Source: a virus
DNA length: 29,033 bases
Reading direction: 5' to 3' (one strand)
Virus record (IMG/VR): IMGVR_UViG_3300003852_000043
Span: 1 to 29,033 of that record
The notes under the pieces were generated by a model that saw only the letters and a list, made by a program, of their open reading frames with translations, searched no databases and had not been told where the DNA came from. The position numbers and the translations under genes are program-made. Positions 8,065-15,152 of this stretch are shown one piece after another; position 1 is the first letter of the stretch, and every line of letters starts with the position of its first letter.

Positions 8065-9005
8065 TATGACAGAAATACCTTGTTAAATTGATCCATAACA
8101 TTTTTTGGTGTATATTCAGCTACTAAGTTCTTGTAGCACCCTACTGTACGCATTTCTGTTTTAAAATTTAGAAGATGAAATAAACACTCCTCTGCATTTG
8201 AATACCACATACCTAAGTCTTTTAACAGTGTACGATGAGCTTGGTCTAGACCATGTATGCTAGCTATAACAGGTTTATCTAGAAAAAGAAACTCACTAAT
8301 AGCTAACCCAAAGCTTTCACCGTGATTTCTTGCATGTATCATAGCATCACACATGCAGATATAATTAGACTTGTTTTGTAGGTCATATGTACCTTCTATG
8401 TAGATAATATTTTTATGTGTATAGAATGGACGGGTATTCATAAAAACAAAATACAAATCATCTCGCTTTTCAACAGCCTCTATAACAGCTTGATGTACAT
8501 ACGGGAGATCAAACTCTGTATAGCCACCGTGACGACCTATAACAGTAGCGTTTTGCGGTATACCTAGTTTATCCTTTAAACTGAAATCGTTAGGCTGGGG
8601 TAGATCGACAACATATGGTACATACACATCGCTCTCCATTTTATTAGCCAACCACTTCGAGATGTATGCGTATTTGTCTCCATGAGGTTCGCTTCGCTGA
8701 AATACAGCGTGAACTATATTCTTAACATTAGGAACTAGTAATCCATCGTTTTCACCTGCTTTTTGATAATAAACATATTCTATATTGTTCTTATAAACAA
8801 ACTCAAATGACTCTTCGAATCGGTCATATAGAAATACTTCAAAACGGTCTTGAAACTTTTTAAGTGTACTCAGGTCTTTATTTTTACTAGATATGATGTA
8901 TGACTTATTACCTAGTATAGTCTCATTGTATAAGGCGTAATCATAAAGCGCAACTTCAGTACCTCTAATACCTAGCTGATTTGAATGAAAAGCTATCTTC
9001 TTCAT
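8064..9005 (-). CDS. Glycosyltransferase, GT4-like (GT-B fold)
   Basis: A 313-aa GT-B enzyme. The N-terminus SNQLGIRGTEVALYDYA (about residues 8-24) is the glycine-rich acceptor-side loop of family 4 enzymes. The donor-side signature is HGESFGLAISEFLFLDKPVI (229-248), with the E-x7-E pair at E230/E238. The length is a little short for GT4 (usually 350-400 aa). The ATG overlaps the upstream stop as ATGA (9002-9005), and a GGGGA lies about nine bases upstream. Part of the glycosyltransferase operon 10563-7225. Likely a cytoplasmic retaining glycosyltransferase; substrate unknown. Confidence 0.85.
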   Translation of the reverse strand: MKKIAFHSNQLGIRGTEVALYDYALYNETILGNKSYIISSKNKDLSTLKKFQDRFEVFLYDRFEESFEFVYKNNIEYVYYQKAGENDGLLVPNVKNIVHAVFQRSEPHGDKYAYISKWLANKMESDVYVPYVVDLPQPNDFSLKDKLGIPQNATVIGRHGGYTEFDLPYVHQAVIEAVEKRDDLYFVFMNTRPFYTHKNIIYIEGTYDLQNKSNYICMCDAMIHARNHGESFGLAISEFLFLDKPVIASIHGLDQAHRTLLKDLGMWYSNAEECLFHLLNFKTEMRTVGCYKNLVAEYTPKNVMDQFNKVFLS

Positions 9006-9694
9006 ACATTATTTCCCCACTTCTTAAATAAGTTTTGAGATTGACCATCCGTCATATTGTGTTTATTCTCGCTTGTTAGTAGATGATGTGAACCACTCAC
9101 CATATGATACACTCTACTGTTACATACCAGAGCGTGTTTAATATTCTTAGATTGCAGAGATAGAGCGTAGTCATTGTCTTGATACCAGAATTCAAATTTC
9201 TCATCAAACAATTTACACTGCTCTATAACACTTTTATGCAACACTATACACCAGCCAGTTATCTCAAACGATGTGCGATAACCTAAGTGAAAGAGCTTAT
9301 CCGGTTTCATTCCTCTTTTTATATGCCAATTAGGTTCCCACGGTGAGAGTGATTTTATATCCGGGTACTGTTCGTATACTTTATCTATTTGCGTTAACCA
9401 ATTCTGAGTAAAGATTACATCATTATTTGATATGATCACCCAATCTGTTTCAAGATCCTTTATACCAAAATTAAGAAACCTATTATAGTTAAAGGTCTCA
9501 TTTGGTGTGATAACATCACATCCTTGATATACAAAACCTTCTGACAAATAGTTGGTATTTGTCTCAACTATCTTTATCTTGAAGTTAGTATCTGGTTGGG
9601 AAAGCTTTAGCGTATTAATAGCTCTCTGGGTCATACCATACAAGTTCAAGTCTTTTGTATTCGATAGGAATACGCATGTAATTTTATCTATCAT
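9002..9694 (-). CDS. Glycosyltransferase, GT2-like (GT-A fold)
   Basis: A 230-aa GT-A enzyme. The first strand ITCVFLSNT and the NYLSEGF / NYNRFLNFGIK region resemble family 2 nucleotide-binding folds. The metal/nucleotide motif is SNND at about residues 89-92, inside DWVIISNNDVIF. A later FDEKFEFWYQDNDYALSL block corresponds to the acidic catalytic-base region (usually ED; here QDND), and GWCIVLHKSVIEQCKLFDE is typical of GT2 rhamnosyltransferase-like proteins. It is coupled to both neighbours by 4-base ATGA overlaps (9691-9694 and 9002-9005). Substrate unknown. Confidence 0.82.
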   Translation of the reverse strand: MIDKITCVFLSNTKDLNLYGMTQRAINTLKLSQPDTNFKIKIVETNTNYLSEGFVYQGCDVITPNETFNYNRFLNFGIKDLETDWVIISNNDVIFTQNWLTQIDKVYEQYPDIKSLSPWEPNWHIKRGMKPDKLFHLGYRTSFEITGWCIVLHKSVIEQCKLFDEKFEFWYQDNDYALSLQSKNIKHALVCNSRVYHMVSGSHHLLTSENKHNMTDGQSQNLFKKWGNNV

Positions 9695-10563
9695 ATGTGA
9701 TGCTTTGTAAAGATATCTTTCATTATCTGTTTAACTTCGTCAGGCGTAGTATCAGGTACGCAACCTTGCCACGCTGGCAATACACCATGCTTTCGCTTAA
9801 ATATTTCTGCACCTCGACGAATATTATCCTGCCAATCAGATCGCGGTCTGATAGAGCTCGACTTTTCTGAGCATTCAATCTCATCAAGATAGTCTGTGCT
9901 GTTAGCTAAATCAGGCCAATTCCAATAAGGTGTACAGTAACCTGCTTTAGCTATCCTGTAATCGTGATCAACATGCTCAAAAGCGTTTGTATACTCTTCG
10001 TCTATTAAACCAACTTTGTCGAGAACCTCTCTGGTGTAGTAGCAAAAGGCACCTACACTGTTCTGATTAATACCTATCTGTACTCCATTACCATAGTCAA
10101 CAATATATCGTGGCTTAGGAGCACCACCGGAAACATTACCTTTGTTAGCTGGCCCGTGATATGCAAAGCTAAGATGTTGTATACCAGTTTTATTTCTTGC
10201 ATTTATGTAAGCATCAAATACATCTGGTCTCTTAATAACAATGTCATCTTCTATTAAAAAGATATGATCACAACCATCATCCAGGAGCTGCTGAAACGCT
10301 ATATTTTTAGATTTACCTACACCTAAATTCTGCTTATTAACCACAACTCTTAAACCACAAGCTGGTAATCGGACGAGAGGTTTGTCGGTATCTACATATG
10401 GTATATTATCTATTGCTGTACTCGTTATGTCTGAAGTTCCATCATTTACAACGACTAACTCATTAATTTTGCCGAAAGGTATAGATTTAAAACACTTTTC
10501 AAAGAAGGCTGGACGATTGCACGTTATGATACCGACGCCTATTTTTCCATTTATATCGTTCAT
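9691..10563 (-). CDS. Glycosyltransferase, GT2-like (GT-A fold)
   Basis: A 290-aa GT-A enzyme and the first gene of the glycosyltransferase operon. The N-terminus IGVGIITCNRPAFFEKCFKS (residues 7-26) with LVVVNDGTSD is the classic family 2 start. The metal-binding acidic motif is FLIEDDIVI (102-110). VGLIDEEYTNAFEHVDHDYRI supplies the acceptor-side acidic residues (EHVDHD). The C-terminal 80 residues (WQDNIRRGAEIFKRKHG and on) look like an added helical segment. No convincing promoter is visible upstream; the 32-base gap to the divergent gene at 10596 holds that gene's late box on the other strand. Confidence 0.87.
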   Translation of the reverse strand: MNDINGKIGVGIITCNRPAFFEKCFKSIPFGKINELVVVNDGTSDITSTAIDNIPYVDTDKPLVRLPACGLRVVVNKQNLGVGKSKNIAFQQLLDDGCDHIFLIEDDIVIKRPDVFDAYINARNKTGIQHLSFAYHGPANKGNVSGGAPKPRYIVDYGNGVQIGINQNSVGAFCYYTREVLDKVGLIDEEYTNAFEHVDHDYRIAKAGYCTPYWNWPDLANSTDYLDEIECSEKSSSIRPRSDWQDNIRRGAEIFKRKHGVLPAWQGCVPDTTPDEVKQIMKDIFTKHHI

Positions 10564-10581
10564 TTGTATCTATGATACTAA

Positions 10582-10589
10582 CATAAATA
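10582..10589 (+). promoter_or_regulatory. Late promoter box for the 10596 gene
   Basis: CATAAATA ending six bases before the ATG at 10596. No -35 element or ribosome-binding site is present. It lies within the short divergent gap to the glycosyltransferase operon. Confidence 0.75.
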
Positions 10590-10595
10590 ATTAAA

Positions 10596-11282
10596 ATGGC
10601 AACTAACACAGTCAATATTATCAATCTATTGAACCTACCTCAGGCTCAATCGATTGTAGACGGTAATTTCTTTATTGTTCAGAACGAACTCGGTACTCAG
10701 ATCATAGACTGGGCAGACGTACCTGTTGTTCGCGTCGATGACGCTGGTGGTAGCACAATAACATCTCTAACAGCAACAACTATTGAAACATCTAGTGTAG
10801 TTACCACAACTCTATCAGCTCTATCAATTTTTTCAAACGGTAATACAGGTGTAACAGTCGGTGGAGAATATTACAATGCATTTACAGTTGATAACGGTAT
10901 TGTAACTAGCGCTGTATATACCATTGGTAGTCCTGAATATGTAGACATTTTAACAACTCAGTTACCTACTCTATGTGCAGGGTTGTCAGATGTGTTTAAG
11001 AGGCTGTATATAGACTATACATCCGCAAATACGAGTCAATCTCAATTGGCTTCCAGTTTTGCAGTAAGCTTCACAAATGTGACTCTCCCAACTGAGTTAT
11101 CATCACCTGGTAATATAATACAACCATCAGATATTAACTGGAATTGTACACCTCCTATTACCAGTAGTCCGATGTTTAGTAACTTTCAGAATAACGCCGG
11201 TTTCTTATCAATGCAAGTTGACCTCAACTATACACCATCTGAGAGTATTGAATTCTACCTAAAGGTTACTAGAGCGTATTAA
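10596..11282 (+). CDS. Putative virion structural protein (fibre/whisker-like)
   Basis: A 228-aa protein with no firm family. It is rich in Thr, Ser, Asn and Val. The first 50 residues (INLLNLPQAQSIVDGNFFIV, then GTQIIDWADVPVVR) resemble the start of many marine T4-like fibre or neck-associated proteins. A Thr/Ser-rich linker (about 54-78) follows, and then a predicted beta-sandwich with few charged residues. A late promoter box immediately upstream supports a virion role. It is the only gene on the plus strand in the first 15 kb, and its stop codon overlaps that of the convergent kinase gene through TTAA (11279-11282). Fibre, whisker or head decoration are all possible. Confidence 0.65.
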   Translation: MATNTVNIINLLNLPQAQSIVDGNFFIVQNELGTQIIDWADVPVVRVDDAGGSTITSLTATTIETSSVVTTTLSALSIFSNGNTGVTVGGEYYNAFTVDNGIVTSAVYTIGSPEYVDILTTQLPTLCAGLSDVFKRLYIDYTSANTSQSQLASSFAVSFTNVTLPTELSSPGNIIQPSDINWNCTPPITSSPMFSNFQNNAGFLSMQVDLNYTPSESIEFYLKVTRAY

Positions 11283-12070
11283 CTCTTGTGACGGCCGCGT
11301 TTACTTGGCGGGTCTACATAACCTGGTGAGTTTTTAACTCTTATAATCGTAGACTTTAACTGCTCCGTCTCTTTCTCTTCCTTTAGAGCGGATGTCTGCT
11401 CTCTGAGAAGTTGTTCCATCTCATTAAGATTTTCTGTTGAGAAGAGATTTCCAGTAGTTGTATTGTCAATGCTGTCACCATACGAATTAACGTAAAACTT
11501 TATTAGTTCAATTCGCTCTAGTGGATTACCAAACACTTCTATGATAGGTGGTGCATCATCTTTGTGAAAGAACGGAGACTTACCTTTATTGTGGCCAAAC
11601 TGAACAGCTTTAAAGATATTATCAATTTCAATTCTGTATTCATTGTCAACCTCTCTACCGTCTCGAGCCTCAACCTTTACAGGTGCTACTTTGGTTATTG
11701 GTAGAAAGAAAATGATATCAATAGCTTTCATTGCATCTTTAACAAGTGGTATACACTCATCTATAAAAGCTTTATCTATATCTGTAGCCTTCTTATCACA
11801 TGACCACAGTGAATAGATAATATTGTCCAAAGGTGACCGATCAAAGATAATATAATCACTCTTTCTGGTACCTTGTATATCAAGTAACAAGCACTCGAGA
11901 ATTTTACGCTGACTATCTTTAGTTGTTAACTTATTTGATGGTAGCTGATGCTCCTTCAATAAATTGCGATAAGATTCACCAGACCTCTTATACATCGGCC
12001 AGTTCTTAATAAAGTCATCAATAAGTGTTGTCTTACCTATACATTGTGTACCTGATATAGCTATTCTCAT
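11279..12070 (-). CDS. P-loop nucleotide kinase-like ATPase (AAA_28/NadR type)
   Basis: A 263-aa P-loop protein. The Walker A motif is GTQCIGKTT at residues 7-15. YIIFDRSPLDNIIYSL carries the DRxxxD motif of small-molecule kinases (NadR, deoxynucleoside and thymidylate kinase relatives). FFLPITKVAPVK with a following EARDGRE stretch fits the lid/base-binding region. The last 60 residues are charged and probably helical (EQLLREQTSALKEEKE), ending in a basic tail. It lies four bases downstream of queE in the same operon, so it may act on a nucleotide or deazapurine in the same pathway. That is inference; a general deoxynucleotide salvage kinase is equally possible. Confidence 0.75.
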   Translation of the reverse strand: MRIAISGTQCIGKTTLIDDFIKNWPMYKRSGESYRNLLKEHQLPSNKLTTKDSQRKILECLLLDIQGTRKSDYIIFDRSPLDNIIYSLWSCDKKATDIDKAFIDECIPLVKDAMKAIDIIFFLPITKVAPVKVEARDGREVDNEYRIEIDNIFKAVQFGHNKGKSPFFHKDDAPPIIEVFGNPLERIELIKFYVNSYGDSIDNTTTGNLFSTENLNEMEQLLREQTSALKEEKETEQLKSTIIRVKNSPGYVDPPSKRGRHKS

Positions 12071-12074
12071 AAAA

Positions 12075-12836
12075 TTAAACGGATAGAGCTTTGTTCCAGA
12101 TCATCAATTGAAGTCTTGGACTGAATTTAACACAGTATTGTTTACAGATGTCTGCAACATATGCTGATTGTTTACTTTGCTCATCACGGGAACCGCAACA
12201 TGGCATAAGCCATATAAGAGATTTTGGAAGCTTGACTACCGGAGAATTTACAAAGTTCCGGTCAATCTCCTTAACATCTTCTTCACTCTTAACTACAAAC
12301 TTAAAACACGCATTAGCTTGCACTAATACTTTGAGAACTTCTGGTACGTATCGCTTATCTTCAGGGTCACCACCAAGAGCTAGCTTAGGTGATACTGTAA
12401 ATGTTACAGAGAATAAGTTTACCCAATCTGAATGCGGCATAACGGTACCGTTAGTCTCAATATCTATCCGAGGTAGGAATTCATACTTCTCTGCAAGACG
12501 TTTAATAAAGTTAATCAACGGTTCCTGTCTTAAAAGCGGTTCACCACCTGTAATTTTTAGAAGCGCACCGTTTTGAAGCTTTTCAATATATCCATTCTTC
12601 TCTAATAGAGCGAACGTCTCATCAAACGTCAATTTATTCTTCTGTGACCATGATACGAACGAATCACAACCATAAGGTGAATCTACAGACGCAAAACCTT
12701 TACACGTAAGGTTGCAGCCAAAGAGTCGAAGAAATACTGATGGAAAACCTGCAAAGCGTCCTTCACCTTCAACTGTATAAAATATTTCTGGTTCAGAGTT
12801 AACACCAGCAAAGAGTAGATAATTATCGTCTGTCAT
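12075..12836 (-). CDS. queE: 7-carboxy-7-deazaguanine synthase QueE-like radical SAM enzyme
   Basis: Radical SAM enzyme that contracts 6-carboxytetrahydropterin to 7-carboxy-7-deazaguanine on the way to preQ0. Visible family marks: FYTVEGEGRFAGFPSVFLRL (residues 19-38, the QueE substrate loop), then the cluster region with C41, C45 and C57, TGGEP at 96-100 (SAM binding), DIETNGT, and TVSPKLALGGDPEDK. The usual cluster motif is Cx3Cx2C; here it is Cx3Cx11C, with Lys/Gly where the third Cys normally sits, so the third ligand is either C57 or missing. Length (253 aa) is normal. The gene starts directly after a sigma70-like promoter and precedes a P-loop kinase. FolE, the first enzyme of the same pathway, is encoded at 15153; QueD, QueC and a DNA transglycosylase are not in this window. 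Confidence 0.88.
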   Translation of the reverse strand: MTDDNYLLFAGVNSEPEIFYTVEGEGRFAGFPSVFLRLFGCNLTCKGFASVDSPYGCDSFVSWSQKNKLTFDETFALLEKNGYIEKLQNGALLKITGGEPLLRQEPLINFIKRLAEKYEFLPRIDIETNGTVMPHSDWVNLFSVTFTVSPKLALGGDPEDKRYVPEVLKVLVQANACFKFVVKSEEDVKEIDRNFVNSPVVKLPKSLIWLMPCCGSRDEQSKQSAYVADICKQYCVKFSPRLQLMIWNKALSV

Positions 12837-12842
12837 ATTGAA

Positions 12843-12870
12843 ATAATATATTACTATAGATGTAAATCAA
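12843..12870 (-). promoter_or_regulatory. Sigma70-like promoter for queE
   Basis: Minus strand TTGATT (12870-12865), 16 bp, TATTAT (12848-12843), six bases, ATG at 12836. No ribosome-binding site in the six-base gap; a leaderless mRNA is predicted. Confidence 0.78.
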
Positions 12871-12871
12871 G

Positions 12872-13075
12872 CTATGCTTTTGGATCTATACCTAATGATC
12901 TAAGCTCTGCCATAGCTTCTTCTGGTGTTAGTACCTTTTGATCACATGGTAACATCTTTGATGTTTTCTGTCTAGGTGTTGGGTCATTATTTGCACCAGT
13001 AGCTCTTTGAAGTTGTTCAAAAACACTTTCAAGCTTTTGATGTTCAGGTGATAATTGTCTTTCAATGTGAATCAT
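12872..13075 (-). CDS. Small hypothetical protein, 67 aa
   Basis: No family recognised. Soluble and highly charged, with a helical N-terminus (SPEHQKLESVFEQLQRATG), a polar middle, and a C-terminal helix with LTPEEAMAELRSLGIDP that looks like a small helical motif. Its start lies 14 bases inside the end of the preceding membrane-protein gene, so the two are probably translated together. It is the last gene of the short operon beginning at 13607. Its stop is followed at once by the queE promoter. Confidence 0.6.
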   Translation of the reverse strand: MIHIERQLSPEHQKLESVFEQLQRATGANNDPTPRQKTSKMLPCDQKVLTPEEAMAELRSLGIDPKA

Positions 13076-13262
13076 TTTTATAAAGCTTAATGTAACTTCT
13101 AGTTGCTAGATATATTGAAGCAGGCCAAGCTAATGTAGTAAGTGTAGCTACATAACGTGTTTGAGCTTCGCTACCATATCTCATATACAAGGATGGTATG
13201 ATAAAGAAACCTGACCATATCAAACCTAGAATGAAATAGCTGATTAAACAAATCTCAAACAT
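13062..13262 (-). CDS. Small predicted membrane protein, 66 aa
   Basis: No family recognised. The first 27 residues are strongly hydrophobic (ICLISYFILGLIWSGFFIIP) and would form one membrane helix. A second, weaker hydrophobic segment lies at about residues 39-54 (ATLTTLAWPASIYLAT). The C-terminus is basic (RSYIKLYKNDSH), predicting a cytoplasmic tail. Small inner-membrane proteins of this kind in phages include holins, antiholins and superinfection-exclusion factors; nothing here decides between them, and no lysis enzyme lies beside it. It is three bases downstream of the 13607 gene. Confidence 0.6.
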   Translation of the reverse strand: MFEICLISYFILGLIWSGFFIIPSLYMRYGSEAQTRYVATLTTLAWPASIYLATRSYIKLYKNDSH

Positions 13263-13265
13263 ATG

Positions 13266-13607
13266 TTACTTCTTGTTAACACCCCAAGAGGTACCTTGGA
13301 ATGGATCCGACCAACCTTGAGACTTCTTGCCAGGTCCAACTGTAGCAGCTTGTGTTTCATCTCTACCTGTAGATACCTTACAACCAACTTCAGCTGGTCT
13401 TACACCAGTAGGTGTCTGTTCTTCAGGTTGCTTAACTTCATTTAACAATACCATTTGTTTATCTTCACCAGTAGACTCTCCAATGGTCCACTTCTGTACA
13501 TCATTGATAATTTCATCAACACATTGTTTAAGACTACCTGCAATGATTGCTGATAGTAATTTAGCTGCACATTGTTCAACCATCTGTTCTCGTGATATTG
13601 TACTCAT
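13266..13607 (-). CDS. Hypothetical protein, 113 aa
   Basis: No family recognised. The first 50 residues are predicted helical with an amphipathic pattern (REQMVEQCAAKLLSAIIAG, then LKQCVDEIINDVQKW). The last 60 residues are polar, rich in Gly, Thr, Pro and Glu, and probably disordered, ending KSQGWSDPFQGTSWGVNKK. It is the first gene of a three-gene operon and starts six bases after a well-formed sigma70-like -10 box. An open frame of similar length on the opposite strand is discounted because the promoter and the spacing favour this one. Confidence 0.62.
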   Translation of the reverse strand: MSTISREQMVEQCAAKLLSAIIAGSLKQCVDEIINDVQKWTIGESTGEDKQMVLLNEVKQPEEQTPTGVRPAEVGCKVSTGRDETQAATVGPGKKSQGWSDPFQGTSWGVNKK

Positions 13608-13613
13608 GTTATT

Positions 13614-13641
13614 ATTTTATCCGTTTACTTTGTTAAATCAA
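13614..13641 (-). promoter_or_regulatory. Sigma70-like promoter for the 13607 operon
   Basis: Minus strand TTGATT (13641-13636), 16 bp, TAAAAT (13619-13614), six bases, ATG at 13607. Same geometry as the promoters of queE, uvsY and the DNA polymerase gene. Confidence 0.78.
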
Positions 13642-13817
13642 TTTATTTCACTCGAAACCTCGGATCCAACCGACAGAAAGTAGAAAATTATTAATTAAAA
13701 CAGTAAAGTGTATTAGAAAACAGTAAGATGTCCAAGCCCGTGACAGGTATTCCGTCCGCCTACGTATTTACTTTAATCAGCAGTGGAGATAAATCAACTG
13801 ATACGTAAACATTGAAG
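13642..13817 (-). other. Longest non-coding stretch, with possible RNA structure
   Basis: The only gap above 100 bases in the window (13608-13817 including the promoter). No open frame or tRNA was found. Near its right end, ATCAG and CTGAT, flanked by ACGTAT and ACGT, can pair across about 20 bases with a bulge, and GACAGG/CCGTC nearby can form a small hairpin. These lie just downstream of the gene ending at 13818 on the minus strand and might protect or end that transcript. There is no U-tract directly after the hairpin, so it is not a standard intrinsic terminator. The fold was judged by eye only. Confidence 0.3.
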
Positions 13818-14708
13818 TTATTTGAAGTTCGCATCTACGTAATACACATCGATCTGTTTACCTTGGTAAGGTACCTTACCTTGGCTCTTGATAGCACCCT
13901 CAACATCTTGACCTGATGCAAGGTCTTTACCTTTAATTTGTGTACCTGCTGCTTGACCAGCTCTAACTGTGTTACCGTCTATTACTATGATTGCAGAATA
14001 TGTTTTGTTTTTACCAACCATGAAGCTTTGTTTCTGTGTATCGTAAACAATGGTATAGTTTGGATTGGACTCTGCTTCATTCTTTACAAATGAACCAATA
14101 GCTACGTTACCTAGTTGCACTGCATTCGCAGCTGTAGCCATATCAGATACCATGCACTTAGAAATTGAAAAATATGCACGCTGGTTTTTATCCAACTCTA
14201 TTACATATTGACGTTTCAGCATGTTAGCTGTGCTGTTACCGGAGGCAGCCTCTACATTTAACACCGTTTTCTGTCCGATATCTGATGCAGATGTTACAGC
14301 ACCACTCCACACTACATTCTTTTGATCAGTAATAATAAACTTGCTACCTGTTTTAGGCCATCCAGCTGGAAAGTCCATCTTGTTATAGAAATCTTTAAGC
14401 TGCTGATCTCTAGCTTGAGCATAAGCTGCTTTCACCTTATTATACCCAGCAACGAGAAATTGACTAATACCACCTGCGCGAGCAGCAGCCATCTTTTGCG
14501 CTGCAGCGTTAGGATCTAACAAAGCTGTTTTTAAGCCACCCAATACTGGCTTTGCTATGCCTGTGATAGCTGCTCCAGCTTTGCTACCTGCTGTGGTAGG
14601 TGCTACAGGAGCAGCTGGTGCTGCAGGAGCAGTAAACTTACCGGGTTGAGGTGCACCATATACCTCCATTAAACCAACCAACTCGTCAAATTTATTGACA
14701 ATCTTCAT
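13818..14708 (-). CDS. Putative late virion protein, Ala/Pro-rich N-terminus, 296 aa
   Basis: No family recognised. The N-terminus MKIVNKFDELVGLMEVYGAP is a short amphipathic helix containing an LME motif. A Pro/Ala-rich linker (about residues 22-45) and an Ala-rich helical region (up to about 110) follow. The C-terminal 170 residues look like a beta-rich globular domain (WPKTGSKFIITDQKNVVWSG, ITGQ-type strands, QIDVYYVDANF at the end). It overlaps the upstream late gene by 17 bases and would share its late promoter (15111-15118). The N-terminal peptide with an LxE motif fits the capsid-targeting pattern discussed under findings. A head or neck protein is the best guess. Confidence 0.65.
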   Translation of the reverse strand: MKIVNKFDELVGLMEVYGAPQPGKFTAPAAPAAPVAPTTAGSKAGAAITGIAKPVLGGLKTALLDPNAAAQKMAAARAGGISQFLVAGYNKVKAAYAQARDQQLKDFYNKMDFPAGWPKTGSKFIITDQKNVVWSGAVTSASDIGQKTVLNVEAASGNSTANMLKRQYVIELDKNQRAYFSISKCMVSDMATAANAVQLGNVAIGSFVKNEAESNPNYTIVYDTQKQSFMVGKNKTYSAIIVIDGNTVRAGQAAGTQIKGKDLASGQDVEGAIKSQGKVPYQGKQIDVYYVDANFK

Positions 14709-15102
14709 ATCGTTTTAAAAATTCTCTATACAAGTTTGATATCTCTTTATTTGTAAATCCATCTTTTGATAAACGCTCTTCCAACTCTTCAAATGTCTTT
14801 GAATTAAAGGGTGCAACTGGAGAGTCACTATCAGGTGATACACCTAACAAATCCTCAACGTAACATTTAAACAAATCAAACATCGTAGGCTTAGCGAGAG
14901 CTGCTTGCGGAATATCTACAACTGGTGAACCAGGTTGAATCATCATCAATTTAATACTAGCCTCATTCTCTTCTAGAACATATCCCTCATATCCATCAAC
15001 AGCTTTATAATTCTCTGCAGAAGCATGTAAAGGGTCAACCTTAACCCTTATTCTTTTGAGGTTCTTGCCATAGATACCACGGATTGCCGAATCAAACTTC
15101 AT
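14692..15102 (-). CDS. Hypothetical late protein, 136 aa
   Basis: No family recognised. The first half appears beta-rich (GKNLKRIRVKVDP, GYEGYVLEENEASIKLMMI), ending with VVDIPQAAL. The second half is helical and charged (FDLFKCYVEDLLG, FEELEERLSKDGFTNKEISN, YREFLKRYEDC). The start ATG at 15102 has a late-type box eight bases upstream and no ribosome-binding site. It is followed by, and overlaps by 17 bases, the Ala/Pro-rich late gene. Expression late with structural genes suggests a virion or assembly protein, but nothing more specific can be said. Confidence 0.68.
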   Translation of the reverse strand: MKFDSAIRGIYGKNLKRIRVKVDPLHASAENYKAVDGYEGYVLEENEASIKLMMIQPGSPVVDIPQAALAKPTMFDLFKCYVEDLLGVSPDSDSPVAPFNSKTFEELEERLSKDGFTNKEISNLYREFLKRYEDCQ

Positions 15103-15110
15103 TGTAACAT

Positions 15111-15118
15111 TATTTATG
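15111..15118 (-). promoter_or_regulatory. Late promoter box for the 15102 operon
   Basis: CATAAATA on the minus strand, eight bases before the ATG at 15102. It directly abuts the -35 box (15119-15124) of the oppositely directed folE promoter. Confidence 0.75.
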
Positions 15119-15146
15119 TTGAAAATCTAAAAATCACATATACAAT
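15119..15146 (+). promoter_or_regulatory. Sigma70-like promoter for folE
   Basis: TTGAAA (15119-15124), 16 bp, TACAAT (15141-15146), six bases, ATG at 15153. Five of six consensus bases in each box. Next to the divergent late box, so both cannot be occupied at once. Confidence 0.75.
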
Positions 15147-15152
15147 AACTAC

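Noticed and set aside
10564-10595. Promoter for the glycosyltransferase operon in the divergent gap
   Set aside because: A TATCAT lies eight bases from the ATG, but the nearest TTGCCA is 19 bases further, so the match is too weak to report as a feature.
12148-12576. 142-codon open frame on the plus strand
   Set aside because: It lies entirely opposite queE, which has clear family motifs; the translated product has no recognisable features and no promoter.
13327-13683. 118-codon open frame on the plus strand
   Set aside because: Opposite the 13607 gene, which has a promoter of the standard geometry and forms an operon with the next two genes. The plus frame has neither, and it runs across that promoter.
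13608-13817. tRNA gene in the intergenic gap
   Set aside because: No acceptor stem with matching T-arm could be found on either strand; GGATCC and GAGGTTTCGAG segments do not form the required stems.
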